Shown: positions 33,995 to 42,527 of the stretch, one piece after another
Layout of the letters: each line of letters begins with the position of its first letter
How positions within the stretch are numbered: position 1 is the first letter of the stretch
Source: an uncultured Coprococcus sp.
Lineage (GTDB): Bacteria; Bacillota; Clostridia; Lachnospirales; Lachnospiraceae
DNA length: 64,000 bases
Direction: 5' to 3'
Assembly (NCBI GenBank): GCA_934277375.1
Contig: CAKQTZ010000003.1
Location: forward strand, 310,001 to 374,000
Made by a program: the position numbers and the translations under genes
The notes under the pieces: model-generated
Database searches by the model: none
What the model was told of the DNA's origin: nothing
What the model saw: only the letters and a program-made list of their open reading frames with translations

Positions 33995-35590
33995 CTAGTT
34001 TTTTCTGAACTCTTCCAGCTCAAGGCCTTCATTATGCTGAAGAACCTGATCGATAACCCACTCATTTGCAAACAACAGGAGCGGATTGCCCTTCATATCC
34101 TTAACCTTCTTAACGTCACTGACTCTCTTGAGCTTAGTCACATCGACAGTCGGATCCTTAACCCACCTGATATAATTATATGGCATAGGTTCAAGTCTTA
34201 TCTCACACCCATACTCATTCTCAAGTCTGTATTTTAATACATCGAACTGCAGTACACCAACAACACCAACTATTATCTCAGACAGCCCGGCCGTATATTC
34301 CTGGAATATCTGTATAGCTCCTTCCTGTGCAATCTGCGTAACACCCTTGACAAACTGCTTACGCTTCATGCTGTTGAGCTGTACTACACGGCAGAAATGC
34401 TCAGGCGCAAATGTCGGTATACCCTCATACTCAAACTTCTTGCCACCTGTGGTCAGCGTATCACCTATGGAGAATAGATCCGGATCAAATACACCTATAA
34501 CGTCTCCCGCATATGCCTCATCCACTATCTTTCTATCCTGTGCCATAAGCTGCTGAGGCTGTGACAATTTTATCTTTCTCTTGCTGGCTGCATGATACAC
34601 CTCCATGCCCGCCTCAAACTTTCCTGAACAGATTCTCATAAACGCAATCCTGTCTCTGTGAGCCTTATTCATATTTGCCTGAATCTTGAATACAAACGCT
34701 GAGAACGGCTCAGTCACAGGATCTATAACACCTTCAGATGAATTACGACCAAGCGGTGGAGTGGTCATCTTGAGAAAATAATTTAGGAACTGCTCTATAC
34801 CGAATGTGTTGAGAGCTGATCCAAAAAATACCGGAGATAACTCTCCTGCCCTGACCATTTCTATATCCATAGGCTCAGTTGCCCCATCAATTAGCTCAAT
34901 CTCCTCCTTGAACTGATCATACAGGTATGGTCCAACCAGAGACTTAAGCTCATCGTCATCTATGTGATAATCTGTCTCTGCGGCCTTTTTGGCACCACCT
35001 GTTGAAATAGCCTGGAATGTAGATACAACCTGTGTCTGTCTGTCATACACTCCCTTAAATTCCTTGCCCGAACCTATAGGCCAGTTTACTGGGCATGTCT
35101 TTATACCGAGCACTGTCTCTATATCATCCAGAAGTTCAAATGTATCTCTGGCATCTCTGTCCATCTTGTTAATAAATGTAAATATAGGTATATGCCTCAT
35201 GACACACACTTTAAAAAGCTTTATTGTCTGTGCCTCAACACCCTTCGATGCATCTATGACCATGACCGCTGAATCCGCAGCCATGAGTGTACGATAGGTA
35301 TCCTCTGAGAAATCCTGATGTCCGGGAGTATCCAGGATATTTATACAATATCCATCATAGTTGAACTGAAGCACCGATGATGTAACCGAAATACCCCTTT
35401 CCTTCTCTATATCCATCCAGTCTGAAACCGCATATTTTGAATTTGCCTTACCTTTTACCGAACCGGCTGTATTGATGGCACCGCCAAAAAGCAGAAACTT
35501 CTCAGTCAATGTAGTCTTACCTGCATCAGGATGCGATATTATGGCAAATGTCCTTCTTCTGTTGATTTCTTCTCTTAACTTATCATCCAT
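33995..35590 (-). CDS. prfC: peptide chain release factor 3
   Basis: GTPase that recycles RF1/RF2 from the ribosome; 531 residues from the ATG at 35590 (GAGGAAAA upstream). G motifs: HPDAGKTTLTEK, DTPGHQDF and NKMDRDA. The switch region WMDIEKERGIS and the RF3-specific C-terminal domain (LQFDVLKYRLENEYG) distinguish it from EF-G and tetracycline-resistance proteins. Closed by a terminator. Confidence 0.95.
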   Translation of the reverse strand: MDDKLREEINRRRTFAIISHPDAGKTTLTEKFLLFGGAINTAGSVKGKANSKYAVSDWMDIEKERGISVTSSVLQFNYDGYCINILDTPGHQDFSEDTYRTLMAADSAVMVIDASKGVEAQTIKLFKVCVMRHIPIFTFINKMDRDARDTFELLDDIETVLGIKTCPVNWPIGSGKEFKGVYDRQTQVVSTFQAISTGGAKKAAETDYHIDDDELKSLVGPYLYDQFKEEIELIDGATEPMDIEMVRAGELSPVFFGSALNTFGIEQFLNYFLKMTTPPLGRNSSEGVIDPVTEPFSAFVFKIQANMNKAHRDRIAFMRICSGKFEAGMEVYHAASKRKIKLSQPQQLMAQDRKIVDEAYAGDVIGVFDPDLFSIGDTLTTGGKKFEYEGIPTFAPEHFCRVVQLNSMKRKQFVKGVTQIAQEGAIQIFQEYTAGLSEIIVGVVGVLQFDVLKYRLENEYGCEIRLEPMPYNYIRWVKDPTVDVTKLKRVSDVKKVKDMKGNPLLLFANEWVIDQVLQHNEGLELEEFRKN

Positions 35591-35658
35591 TATCTTTTCC
35601 TCATATACACATTTTCTATTATAGTCCACACACAAATGACCTTCTCGCTATGGTCTGA

Positions 35659-36159
35659 TCATCTGCCATTGTTCTTCAGGACATCTTTATTCTTCTGCGC
35701 CCAAAGCATGAGCGACTGTATATTTACCGACATTTTGTCCAACTCATCAAGAACCGCATCAAAGGCAGCAGCTTCAGTCTCATCCACTATACCGTCAGCA
35801 GTTATCTCTATAAGCTGTTCAGATATGTCTTCCATCTTTTTAGAAGATCCAAGAAACTGCAATATGAGCCTGTCCAGACTGTCAGCATTTATCGGCTTTA
35901 CAGTCTCCTTACCTATAGGACAATCCCCAGAGCAATAACTGTTACACAGCTCTGGAATATCATACGCCTTAGACATAGACAGCACTTCCTCCGGATATGG
36001 CACAACCGTTCCAAGCTCAATCCTGGAAAGTCTTGTTCTGTCTATATTGAGCACTTCAGCACTCTTCTCCCTGCTCGTAAGACTGTCGTTTTGTTTAGAC
36101 GCATTGTATCTGGCAACATAATATTTATTATTAAGCGCCTTTGTTGCTTTTTTACTCAT
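35659..36159 (-). CDS. XRE-type regulator with Cys motif
   Basis: 166 residues from the ATG at 36159 (AAGGAG six bases upstream). A helix-turn-helix region at about 25-75 (REKSAEVLNIDRTRLSRIE) is followed by the motif CNSYCSGDCPIGKE near 85-100, typical of a small group of Firmicute XRE proteins, then a helical C-terminus. The cysteines could bind metal. Lies 68 bases before prfC. Confidence 0.78.
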   Translation of the reverse strand: MSKKATKALNNKYYVARYNASKQNDSLTSREKSAEVLNIDRTRLSRIELGTVVPYPEEVLSMSKAYDIPELCNSYCSGDCPIGKETVKPINADSLDRLILQFLGSSKKMEDISEQLIEITADGIVDETEAAAFDAVLDELDKMSVNIQSLMLWAQKNKDVLKNNGR

Positions 36160-36267
36160 TTTTTTCTCCTTATGTAGTTCATGCATATACACCTAATTAC
36201 ACATAATAACACACAACCGTGAATTGTTGAAGCGAATATTTTCAACCATCTCTTTTCTCGGAGGACA

Positions 36268-37020
36268 TCACATCGCACTTTCAGCAAATTGCAGTGAATC
36301 AACATACTCTATATGCATATCCGTTTTAGGCTCATCTGGAACACTCACGGCAATTATATATCCGTAATCCGGCACATTTCCATCACTCCACCCGTTTTTT
36401 CTGAAGCAAAGTTCAGATATCTCTCCATCACTCAAGCAAAAGTTCTTCAAAAGAATATGTTTTTCCAACATATAATCACTATCCATAACCTTCTCCTGGG
36501 TTTCATCGGACATCATTATTCCTGTTCCAGTCATCTTGCCATATGACTCCCGCCGTGTCCACACACTCGTACCATACACCGATTTGCGCACTTCATCACT
36601 CTTCATAGTATCAAGTCTGCTGATATCTTCATCTGAAAACAACCTCTCAACTATCCTGTCAGGCATATGTCTGATTCCCTCCACATCTATACCGCATGGA
36701 TCCGGACCTAAAATCACAGCAACACAGCCATCCGTATGGCTGATGGAAAAGCTGATATTATTCAATCCATATATACACGGTTTTCCTTTTTTATCTTTAA
36801 TATAAGTAATACTGTGTCTGTCTATACAAGCATGACGTTCCAGCGCAGCTTCGAGCAGTATTCCCGCGGCCAGGCTCGCCTGTTGATCCTTTTTCATTCT
36901 TAGCTTTCTGACCTTCTCCCGTCTGTATTCCGACACCATATCCAGGCACATATCAAACACATCCTCATCAGCAAATGCCCTGGTGTCCATCACATATGCC
37001 ACATATTCTCTATCTTTCAT
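36268..37020 (-). CDS. 4'-phosphopantetheinyl transferase (Sfp type)
   Basis: Loads the phosphopantetheine arm onto carrier proteins; 250 residues from the ATG at 37020. Sfp-family motifs in order: FSISHTDGCVAV, CGIDVEGIRHMP (metal-binding Asp and Glu) and VWTRRESYGKMTG, where the usual WxxKE is WTRRE. No PKS, NRPS or carrier-protein gene is in the window, so the partner is unknown; this may be the cell's only such enzyme or a partner of a distant cluster. Confidence 0.85.
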   Translation of the reverse strand: MKDREYVAYVMDTRAFADEDVFDMCLDMVSEYRREKVRKLRMKKDQQASLAAGILLEAALERHACIDRHSITYIKDKKGKPCIYGLNNISFSISHTDGCVAVILGPDPCGIDVEGIRHMPDRIVERLFSDEDISRLDTMKSDEVRKSVYGTSVWTRRESYGKMTGTGIMMSDETQEKVMDSDYMLEKHILLKNFCLSDGEISELCFRKNGWSDGNVPDYGYIIAVSVPDEPKTDMHIEYVDSLQFAESAM

Positions 37021-37046
37021 CAATTCAAATCCTTATATAACTTATG

Positions 37047-37082
37047 AGAGCCCCTTAATATCTCTCGTATTAAAGGGGCTCT
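37047..37082 (-). terminator. hairpin downstream of the tubulin-like gene
   Basis: Stem AGAGCCCCTTAATA (37047-37060) with TATTAAAGGGGCTCT (37068-37082), GC-rich at its base, 31 bases after the stop. The U-tract on the minus strand is weak. Confidence 0.65.
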
Positions 37083-37112
37083 GTATCTCTTTCATCATAT
37101 ACTATTTTAAAC

Positions 37113-39683
37113 TTATATAGTAACAAAATCAGGAAAACTCTTCATATCCTTATCTACTTCGTCAATATGAAGTCCTTTATAATCATATACCGCATTATAT
37201 GCCATCTGCATATCCATGGCACACTGCATCATAGATACTGGCACACCGACAAATATCTCATCTATGGATATCTCTATCTCACCCGGATTCAGCGTTATGG
37301 AATCCTCCTTCTCATTGTACGGTGGAGCCATGAGAATTGACTTGACCGCCTTGCTGAAATACGGCATAACATTAGGAACCGATATATATTTCTTTGCCAG
37401 CAGTTTATTCTTGTAACCATCTGACAGGACACAAAGTGGCTGTTCCTCCGCTATATCATCGACAAATGCTTTGGCCATATCCTCCATAATCACTGTTCTT
37501 CTGTCATTTACAGGCGAACCAAACATGACATTGAGATCCTGTTCTGTAGGTTTCTTGTCTGCAAATGCCACGGAAAACATCTTCTCCGGTCCATAGGCTC
37601 CAACGCCTGAGAAGAGCTCACGGTAGATCTTCTCCATCTCGTCCTTGACAGGAACCACCCTTCCATTGTCTATGTTTGCTTCATTATCAAGCATAAGTTT
37701 TATAATGCCACTCTCTATCTCTTTGACTCTTCTAGGTGTCACATAATCAGAAGGCAGGAATTCATGTCGCCTGGCCTTCTTGAGAATATTCATTACTGTC
37801 TGTTCCCCATTCTTCGAGAGATCCTCCACAGAATTCTTGAGATCCTCTCCAAACTGTGAATATATCTCATCAAGTCTCTCAGCCCTCTGCTGAAGCCATC
37901 TCATCGTATCTCCCAGAAGATCCTGGGCATCGATCTCATCAATAAGCTTTGTTCTCTCAGCGGCGAGAGCCTCCTTGATACATGCGTCATAATATCCATT
38001 CTCGGTCTCTCTCTTTGCCGATGGAAAGGTGAAAAATCTCTTTGCCACAATCTCCTTGATGGAATCTATGATTCTTGTATACTCACCGGACGGAGTATAA
38101 TCCTTCAGCATCTTCTCAAGCTTTTTAACCTCAGCAACCATACCCTTTGTAGAATCCGTCACGCCGGCACTCGGCGCTCCTATTATATCAATTGCTCCGT
38201 ATGGGCCAAATTCTCTCATGTACTTGTTGATAACCTCATCCAGAGCACTCCAGAGTTTATTCTTCATTGATTTTATTATAACCGGAAGTTCCTTCTCGAA
38301 ACTGTCCATCTTCTTGGCAAAGCTCTCACGCACACCATCTGTGTGTTTCTTTATCATCTTATATGTAGGTTTCGTGATCTGACCATACTGTATAAGTCCA
38401 TTCACATTCAGGTTAATATCCGATCCCTGTTCATCCTGAAGAAATTTTGTCAATTCAGTAAACACAGTCTTTATATCAGCCTCGGCGTTGCCCTCTTTGA
38501 ATGGTGATCTGAACAATCCTTTATACGCCTGTGAGAACAGTTCATTCTCGCACATATTCTCTATCTCTCTGATCGGTATATGATAGTCAGCTTCACTGAC
38601 AACCTTATAATAGCAGTTAGCATTCTTTATACTCTCGTCACTGTGCTCCATTTTCCAGTTGGTTATAGAATATCCCTCATTTTCGAAGAATACATCCCTG
38701 AGTAGCTTCCTGTCATTATCCACATCATTATTACCGATAAACTTATTACTTGCCAGTCTGTAAAGAAAACTTGCAGTATCTTTAACTATAAATCCTTCTG
38801 GTATATAGCCTTGTTTGTCCTTTCTGCCAGACACCAGCATACATGCATCAAAAAGGTTCTCTCTGATAACCATCTTGTTTGTTTTGCTTACAAAAGTGTA
38901 ATTATCATCCTTCTCAGAGAGCTTCATATAATAATCCACTTCCTTGAGCGTTGCACAACCATTTGCATTTAGCCTGGCCACTAGCTCTGTGTCATCATAA
39001 ACTGCTTTATGTCCAAATAAAACATCAGGCATTAGTAGGCATCCGCCAATCCTAAGATTATTCCATTTTTTAGCCTTGCCATACGCTCTTATATTATATG
39101 AAATATCTGACAATATGCCGCTTCCGGTACCTCCGGCTATTCCAGATACAATTATTACATCAAGTGTACCATTCTCTGTTTTGTCATGGATCTCCTGCAA
39201 TTTATCAAAAAGCAGCATCCTGACATCAGTATACGCATTTGAAAACATAAGACGACCTATCTGTCTGTTACCCTTCGCTCCATCCCTGCCTATGGTTATT
39301 GCAGGAAATTCAGGATCCATCCAGTTTGCCAGATTTTCATGTATGGGATTATTCTTTATTCCATTCTGCAAAACATTCTCTATATCCGGTCTGTATATGC
39401 TGATGACCTCAAGTGCATTGAAACCTACACCATCCTTGCCGCTCTCTATGGTCGCTTCCATCTCAGATATATCCGAATCAATCATGAGAAAATTAATGTT
39501 ATCTTCAGATTTGATGTTGTCGATCAGCATTCCCTTCAAAGCACATACGGTTCTGCTTCCCAGACCTCCCAGGCCGATGACTAGAAGATTTTTGTTAAAT
39601 CTGTTTTCATGGCTTATTCTGCCGAATACACGTATATCTTTTAATTTGCTAAACTCCTCTTTCTGAGTATCAATAAGTATCAT
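37113..39683 (-). CDS. bacterial tubulin/FtsZ-like protein
   Basis: 856 residues, far longer than FtsZ. The N-terminal GTPase half shows the tubulin order: NLLVIGLGGLGSRTV near 33-47, FLMIDSDISEME near 65, and the tubulin signature SGIAGGTGSGILSD near 180-193. This fits the Tubulin_2 group of large bacterial tubulin-like proteins, of unknown function. Middle and C-terminal regions are mostly helical and end in a structured segment (EIEISIDEIFVGVPVSMMQ). AAGGAG precedes the ATG. It has its own promoter and terminator; neighbours are a NYN-LOTUS gene upstream and a phosphopantetheinyl transferase downstream. No von Willebrand A gene is seen nearby. Confidence 0.85.
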   Translation of the reverse strand: MILIDTQKEEFSKLKDIRVFGRISHENRFNKNLLVIGLGGLGSRTVCALKGMLIDNIKSEDNINFLMIDSDISEMEATIESGKDGVGFNALEVISIYRPDIENVLQNGIKNNPIHENLANWMDPEFPAITIGRDGAKGNRQIGRLMFSNAYTDVRMLLFDKLQEIHDKTENGTLDVIIVSGIAGGTGSGILSDISYNIRAYGKAKKWNNLRIGGCLLMPDVLFGHKAVYDDTELVARLNANGCATLKEVDYYMKLSEKDDNYTFVSKTNKMVIRENLFDACMLVSGRKDKQGYIPEGFIVKDTASFLYRLASNKFIGNNDVDNDRKLLRDVFFENEGYSITNWKMEHSDESIKNANCYYKVVSEADYHIPIREIENMCENELFSQAYKGLFRSPFKEGNAEADIKTVFTELTKFLQDEQGSDINLNVNGLIQYGQITKPTYKMIKKHTDGVRESFAKKMDSFEKELPVIIKSMKNKLWSALDEVINKYMREFGPYGAIDIIGAPSAGVTDSTKGMVAEVKKLEKMLKDYTPSGEYTRIIDSIKEIVAKRFFTFPSAKRETENGYYDACIKEALAAERTKLIDEIDAQDLLGDTMRWLQQRAERLDEIYSQFGEDLKNSVEDLSKNGEQTVMNILKKARRHEFLPSDYVTPRRVKEIESGIIKLMLDNEANIDNGRVVPVKDEMEKIYRELFSGVGAYGPEKMFSVAFADKKPTEQDLNVMFGSPVNDRRTVIMEDMAKAFVDDIAEEQPLCVLSDGYKNKLLAKKYISVPNVMPYFSKAVKSILMAPPYNEKEDSITLNPGEIEISIDEIFVGVPVSMMQCAMDMQMAYNAVYDYKGLHIDEVDKDMKSFPDFVTI

Positions 39684-39761
39684 AAATAATGCCTCTCCTT
39701 AATTTACGCGTACACTTCTTCCCCCATAGCGGGTTCTCTGTACCTGAAAACCCACAGTTTC

Positions 39762-39790
39762 AATTTATCACTATTCTTATTAATTTTCAA
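39762..39790 (-). promoter_or_regulatory. promoter of the tubulin-like gene
   Basis: TTGAAA and TAAATT on the minus strand, spacer 17, about 80 bases before the ATG. A weak GGGTT/AACCC hairpin lies in the leader between them. Confidence 0.5.
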
Positions 39791-39839
39791 CAAAAAGGGT
39801 TGCATTTTTTGTCATTTTTCCTGTTTTTTGCTTATTAAA

Positions 39840-40808
39840 TCAATTTTCTCTGTCAGTAACCTTCACTTTGTCTCCAATTATGTCAAAGCATCCAAAACTT
39901 TTAAGAAAACTGGAGAATTTGCTATATCCGTATTTCTTTATACTGAAACCTGGAATAATATTTTTAAGCTCAGTATTTAGCCTTCCCATATTGTACATGG
40001 TATCCGTACTTTCCGTGAGGAGCCTGATTATCTTACCCTTTACAGCACTTTTGGGGTCCATATGGTTCTTGATGGATACAAATTTCTGTCTTCCACTGTC
40101 TATATCCAGATCGTCAAATTCTTCACTCAAAAAGGTTGATAGTTTGGAATATCCATAATTACGCACATCAAAATCAGGATATTTGTTCACAAGGCGGCTT
40201 CCAATCTCACCCATATGTGTTTTCTTAGATTTATCATCATTCTCATCTATTATATTATACACTGTCTTTTTTATGTCCCTTATACTGGTTATGCTGGACT
40301 CATCTGCAGCAGCAGCTTCTCCCACACCCCCCCTGACAGAGCTTCTGTTAAGATCCTCCGTCACAAGAGAATCAAGTATCTTAAAGCTGGTACATGCACT
40401 TACAAACGCCTTAGGAGTCTTGCGTTCTCCCATTCCTATAACCTGCTTTCCGGCCTCACGGAGCCTTGAAGCAAGTCGGGTAAAATCACTGTCACTGGTA
40501 ACCAGACAGAATCCATCTATATTTCCTGTATAAAGAAGATCCATCGCATCTATTATCATAGCTGAATCTGTTGAATTCTTGCCCGCTGTATATGAAAACT
40601 GCTGTACAGGCTGTATGGAATACGACAACAGACAATCCTTGTCCCAGCCATTGTTATTCTTTGACCAGTCACCATATATCTTTCGTACTGTTATAGAGCC
40701 GAGCCTTGAAAGCTCATCAAATATACTCTCTATATACTTCGCCGATACATTCTCAGAATCGATAAGTATGGCATATTTATTTGAAATCTCACTTGCTATT
40801 TCTTCCAT
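39840..40808 (-). CDS. NYN-domain nuclease with two OST-HTH/LOTUS domains
   Basis: 322 residues from the ATG at 40808 (AAGGAG upstream). Residues 8-150 are a NYN (PIN-like) RNase domain: YAILIDSENVS, DSAMIIDAMDLLY and GFCLVTSDSDFTRLASRLRE hold the acidic metal-binding residues. Two LOTUS/OST-HTH RNA-binding domains follow, each ending in a near-repeated phrase (DFDVRNYGYSKLSTFL near 225 and GFSIKKYGYSKFSSFL near 295). Likely a cytoplasmic RNA-processing or RNA-decay factor; target unknown. Lies 59 bases after agcS. Confidence 0.88.
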   Translation of the reverse strand: MEEIASEISNKYAILIDSENVSAKYIESIFDELSRLGSITVRKIYGDWSKNNNGWDKDCLLSYSIQPVQQFSYTAGKNSTDSAMIIDAMDLLYTGNIDGFCLVTSDSDFTRLASRLREAGKQVIGMGERKTPKAFVSACTSFKILDSLVTEDLNRSSVRGGVGEAAAADESSITSIRDIKKTVYNIIDENDDKSKKTHMGEIGSRLVNKYPDFDVRNYGYSKLSTFLSEEFDDLDIDSGRQKFVSIKNHMDPKSAVKGKIIRLLTESTDTMYNMGRLNTELKNIIPGFSIKKYGYSKFSSFLKSFGCFDIIGDKVKVTDREN

Positions 40809-40867
40809 ATTATTCTCCTTTCGCGCCCGATATGGAACAGGCTCCAATCTCCCACTGTGATAATAAA

Positions 40868-42292
40868 TTACAACTTGCTCACGTCAGTGCTGAATTCAGC
40901 CTCATCCTCAAAATACTCACGTGTGAGCTTGACCACCGTACCGGACAGCATGAATACTGCGATCAGGTTAGGTATGATCATAAGTCCGTTAAAGGTGTCC
41001 GCTATATCCCAGAGGAGACCGAGATCCATAGTCGCACCGATGATCGCAACAAATGCATACACAACCATGAACGGCTTGATAAGCTTACTTCCAAACAGGA
41101 ATCCGACACATCTCGAACCGTAAAGTCCCCATCCGAGTATAGTTGAAAATGCAAAGCAGCACAAAGCCACTGCTGTGAATATCGATATCCAGCTGCCGTA
41201 GGTCGCAACAAAGCCGTTGATCGTAAGGTCAGCTCCCGCTGCCTGTCCATAGACTACCTCAGTTCCACTGCACAGTATTACAAGCGCTGTAAGTGTACAA
41301 ATAACTATCGTATCAATGAACACCTCGAATATTCCCCAGAGACCCTGCTGTACAGGATGCTTTACATCAGAACACGCATGTGCGATCGATCCTGTTCCAA
41401 GACCGGCCTCATTTGAAAAGATTCCTCTAGAAACACCCTTTCTCATGCTGAGAAAAAGGCTTCCAACCACTCCTCCGGTCACTGACTTCGGATTGAATGC
41501 ACCCTCAAATATAGATGCAAATACGCCAGGAATGCTCTTGATATTTATAAACACAAGAACCACCGCCATGATGATGTACATAGCCGCCATGAAAGGGACC
41601 AGCTTCTCTGTCACGCTTCCAATTCTTTTGATTCCCCCTATCAGGATAAGTGCAACCAATATGGCTATAATGATACCTATCACAAAATTGATGGTAAATG
41701 TATTGCTCTTGTCAGCCAGATTGTAATTAAAAAGTGCTGAGTCTATAGCCGTCGTTATGGTATTTACCTGTGTCGCATTTCCAGTTCCAAAAACGGTGAG
41801 TATTCCGAGAACAGAATATGCTATGGCAAGGAAATATGCATTCTTGCCAAGACCATTCTTGATATAGTACATTGGTCCGCCGACCCAGTCTCCATTTGAA
41901 TCTTTCTCTCTGTAAAAAACAGCCAGTACAACCTCGGCAAACTTTGTTCCCATTCCAAGGAGTGCTGATATCCACATCCAGAACACCGCGCCAGGGCCTC
42001 CTATAGCAATTGCTCCCGCAACCCCCGCTATATTACCGGTTCCAACTGTTCCCGCCAGCGCAGTACACACAGCCTGAAACGGACTTATAGCACCGTCCGA
42101 TGTCTCTTTCTTGTTGAATATCTTTCCGAATGTGTGCTTGAACGCATAACCGAACTTTGTAAACTGAACGCCTCGGTTTCGTATAAGGAGCCACAGTCCT
42201 ACACCCACAATACATATCATGGATGGCACTCCCCATATAAAATTGTTCACCGATGAATTAACATCAGTAATGATCTTAAGTAATTTCTCCAT
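40868..42292 (-). CDS. sodium:alanine symporter family protein (AgcS)
   Basis: 474 residues, about eleven membrane helices, member of the AGCS sodium/amino-acid symporters that import alanine or glycine. Diagnostic segments: FQAVCTALAGTVGTGNIAGV, GGPGAVFWMWISALLGMGTKF, and FSNEAGLGTGSIAHA. Full length. Transcribed before the NYN gene. Confidence 0.93.
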   Translation of the reverse strand: MEKLLKIITDVNSSVNNFIWGVPSMICIVGVGLWLLIRNRGVQFTKFGYAFKHTFGKIFNKKETSDGAISPFQAVCTALAGTVGTGNIAGVAGAIAIGGPGAVFWMWISALLGMGTKFAEVVLAVFYREKDSNGDWVGGPMYYIKNGLGKNAYFLAIAYSVLGILTVFGTGNATQVNTITTAIDSALFNYNLADKSNTFTINFVIGIIIAILVALILIGGIKRIGSVTEKLVPFMAAMYIIMAVVLVFINIKSIPGVFASIFEGAFNPKSVTGGVVGSLFLSMRKGVSRGIFSNEAGLGTGSIAHACSDVKHPVQQGLWGIFEVFIDTIVICTLTALVILCSGTEVVYGQAAGADLTINGFVATYGSWISIFTAVALCCFAFSTILGWGLYGSRCVGFLFGSKLIKPFMVVYAFVAIIGATMDLGLLWDIADTFNGLMIIPNLIAVFMLSGTVVKLTREYFEDEAEFSTDVSKL

Positions 42293-42445
42293 ATCTGTAC
42301 TTCTCTTTTCCTATTACTTTTTTGCATACCATATATGATTTTACAATATAAACTGCACATTGTGCAAGAAAAAACGCGTATATATCCCGTATAGTCCCGA
42401 CAGCAATCACTATACCTATATGCTTTTCGGACTAATTTTGCACAC

Positions 42446-42479
42446 AAAATAACGGAGGCGATTATTTATACCGCCTCCG
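42446..42479 (-). terminator. terminator of the ABC exporter operon
   Basis: 8-bp GC-rich stem CGGAGGCG / CGCCTCCG (42453-42460, 42472-42479) followed by TTATTTTGT on the minus strand, about 50 bases after the permease stop. Confidence 0.85.
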
Positions 42480-42527
42480 CAATCATGTATTATTTTAAGG
42501 TACTTTTATATCATACTGCCACTATCC

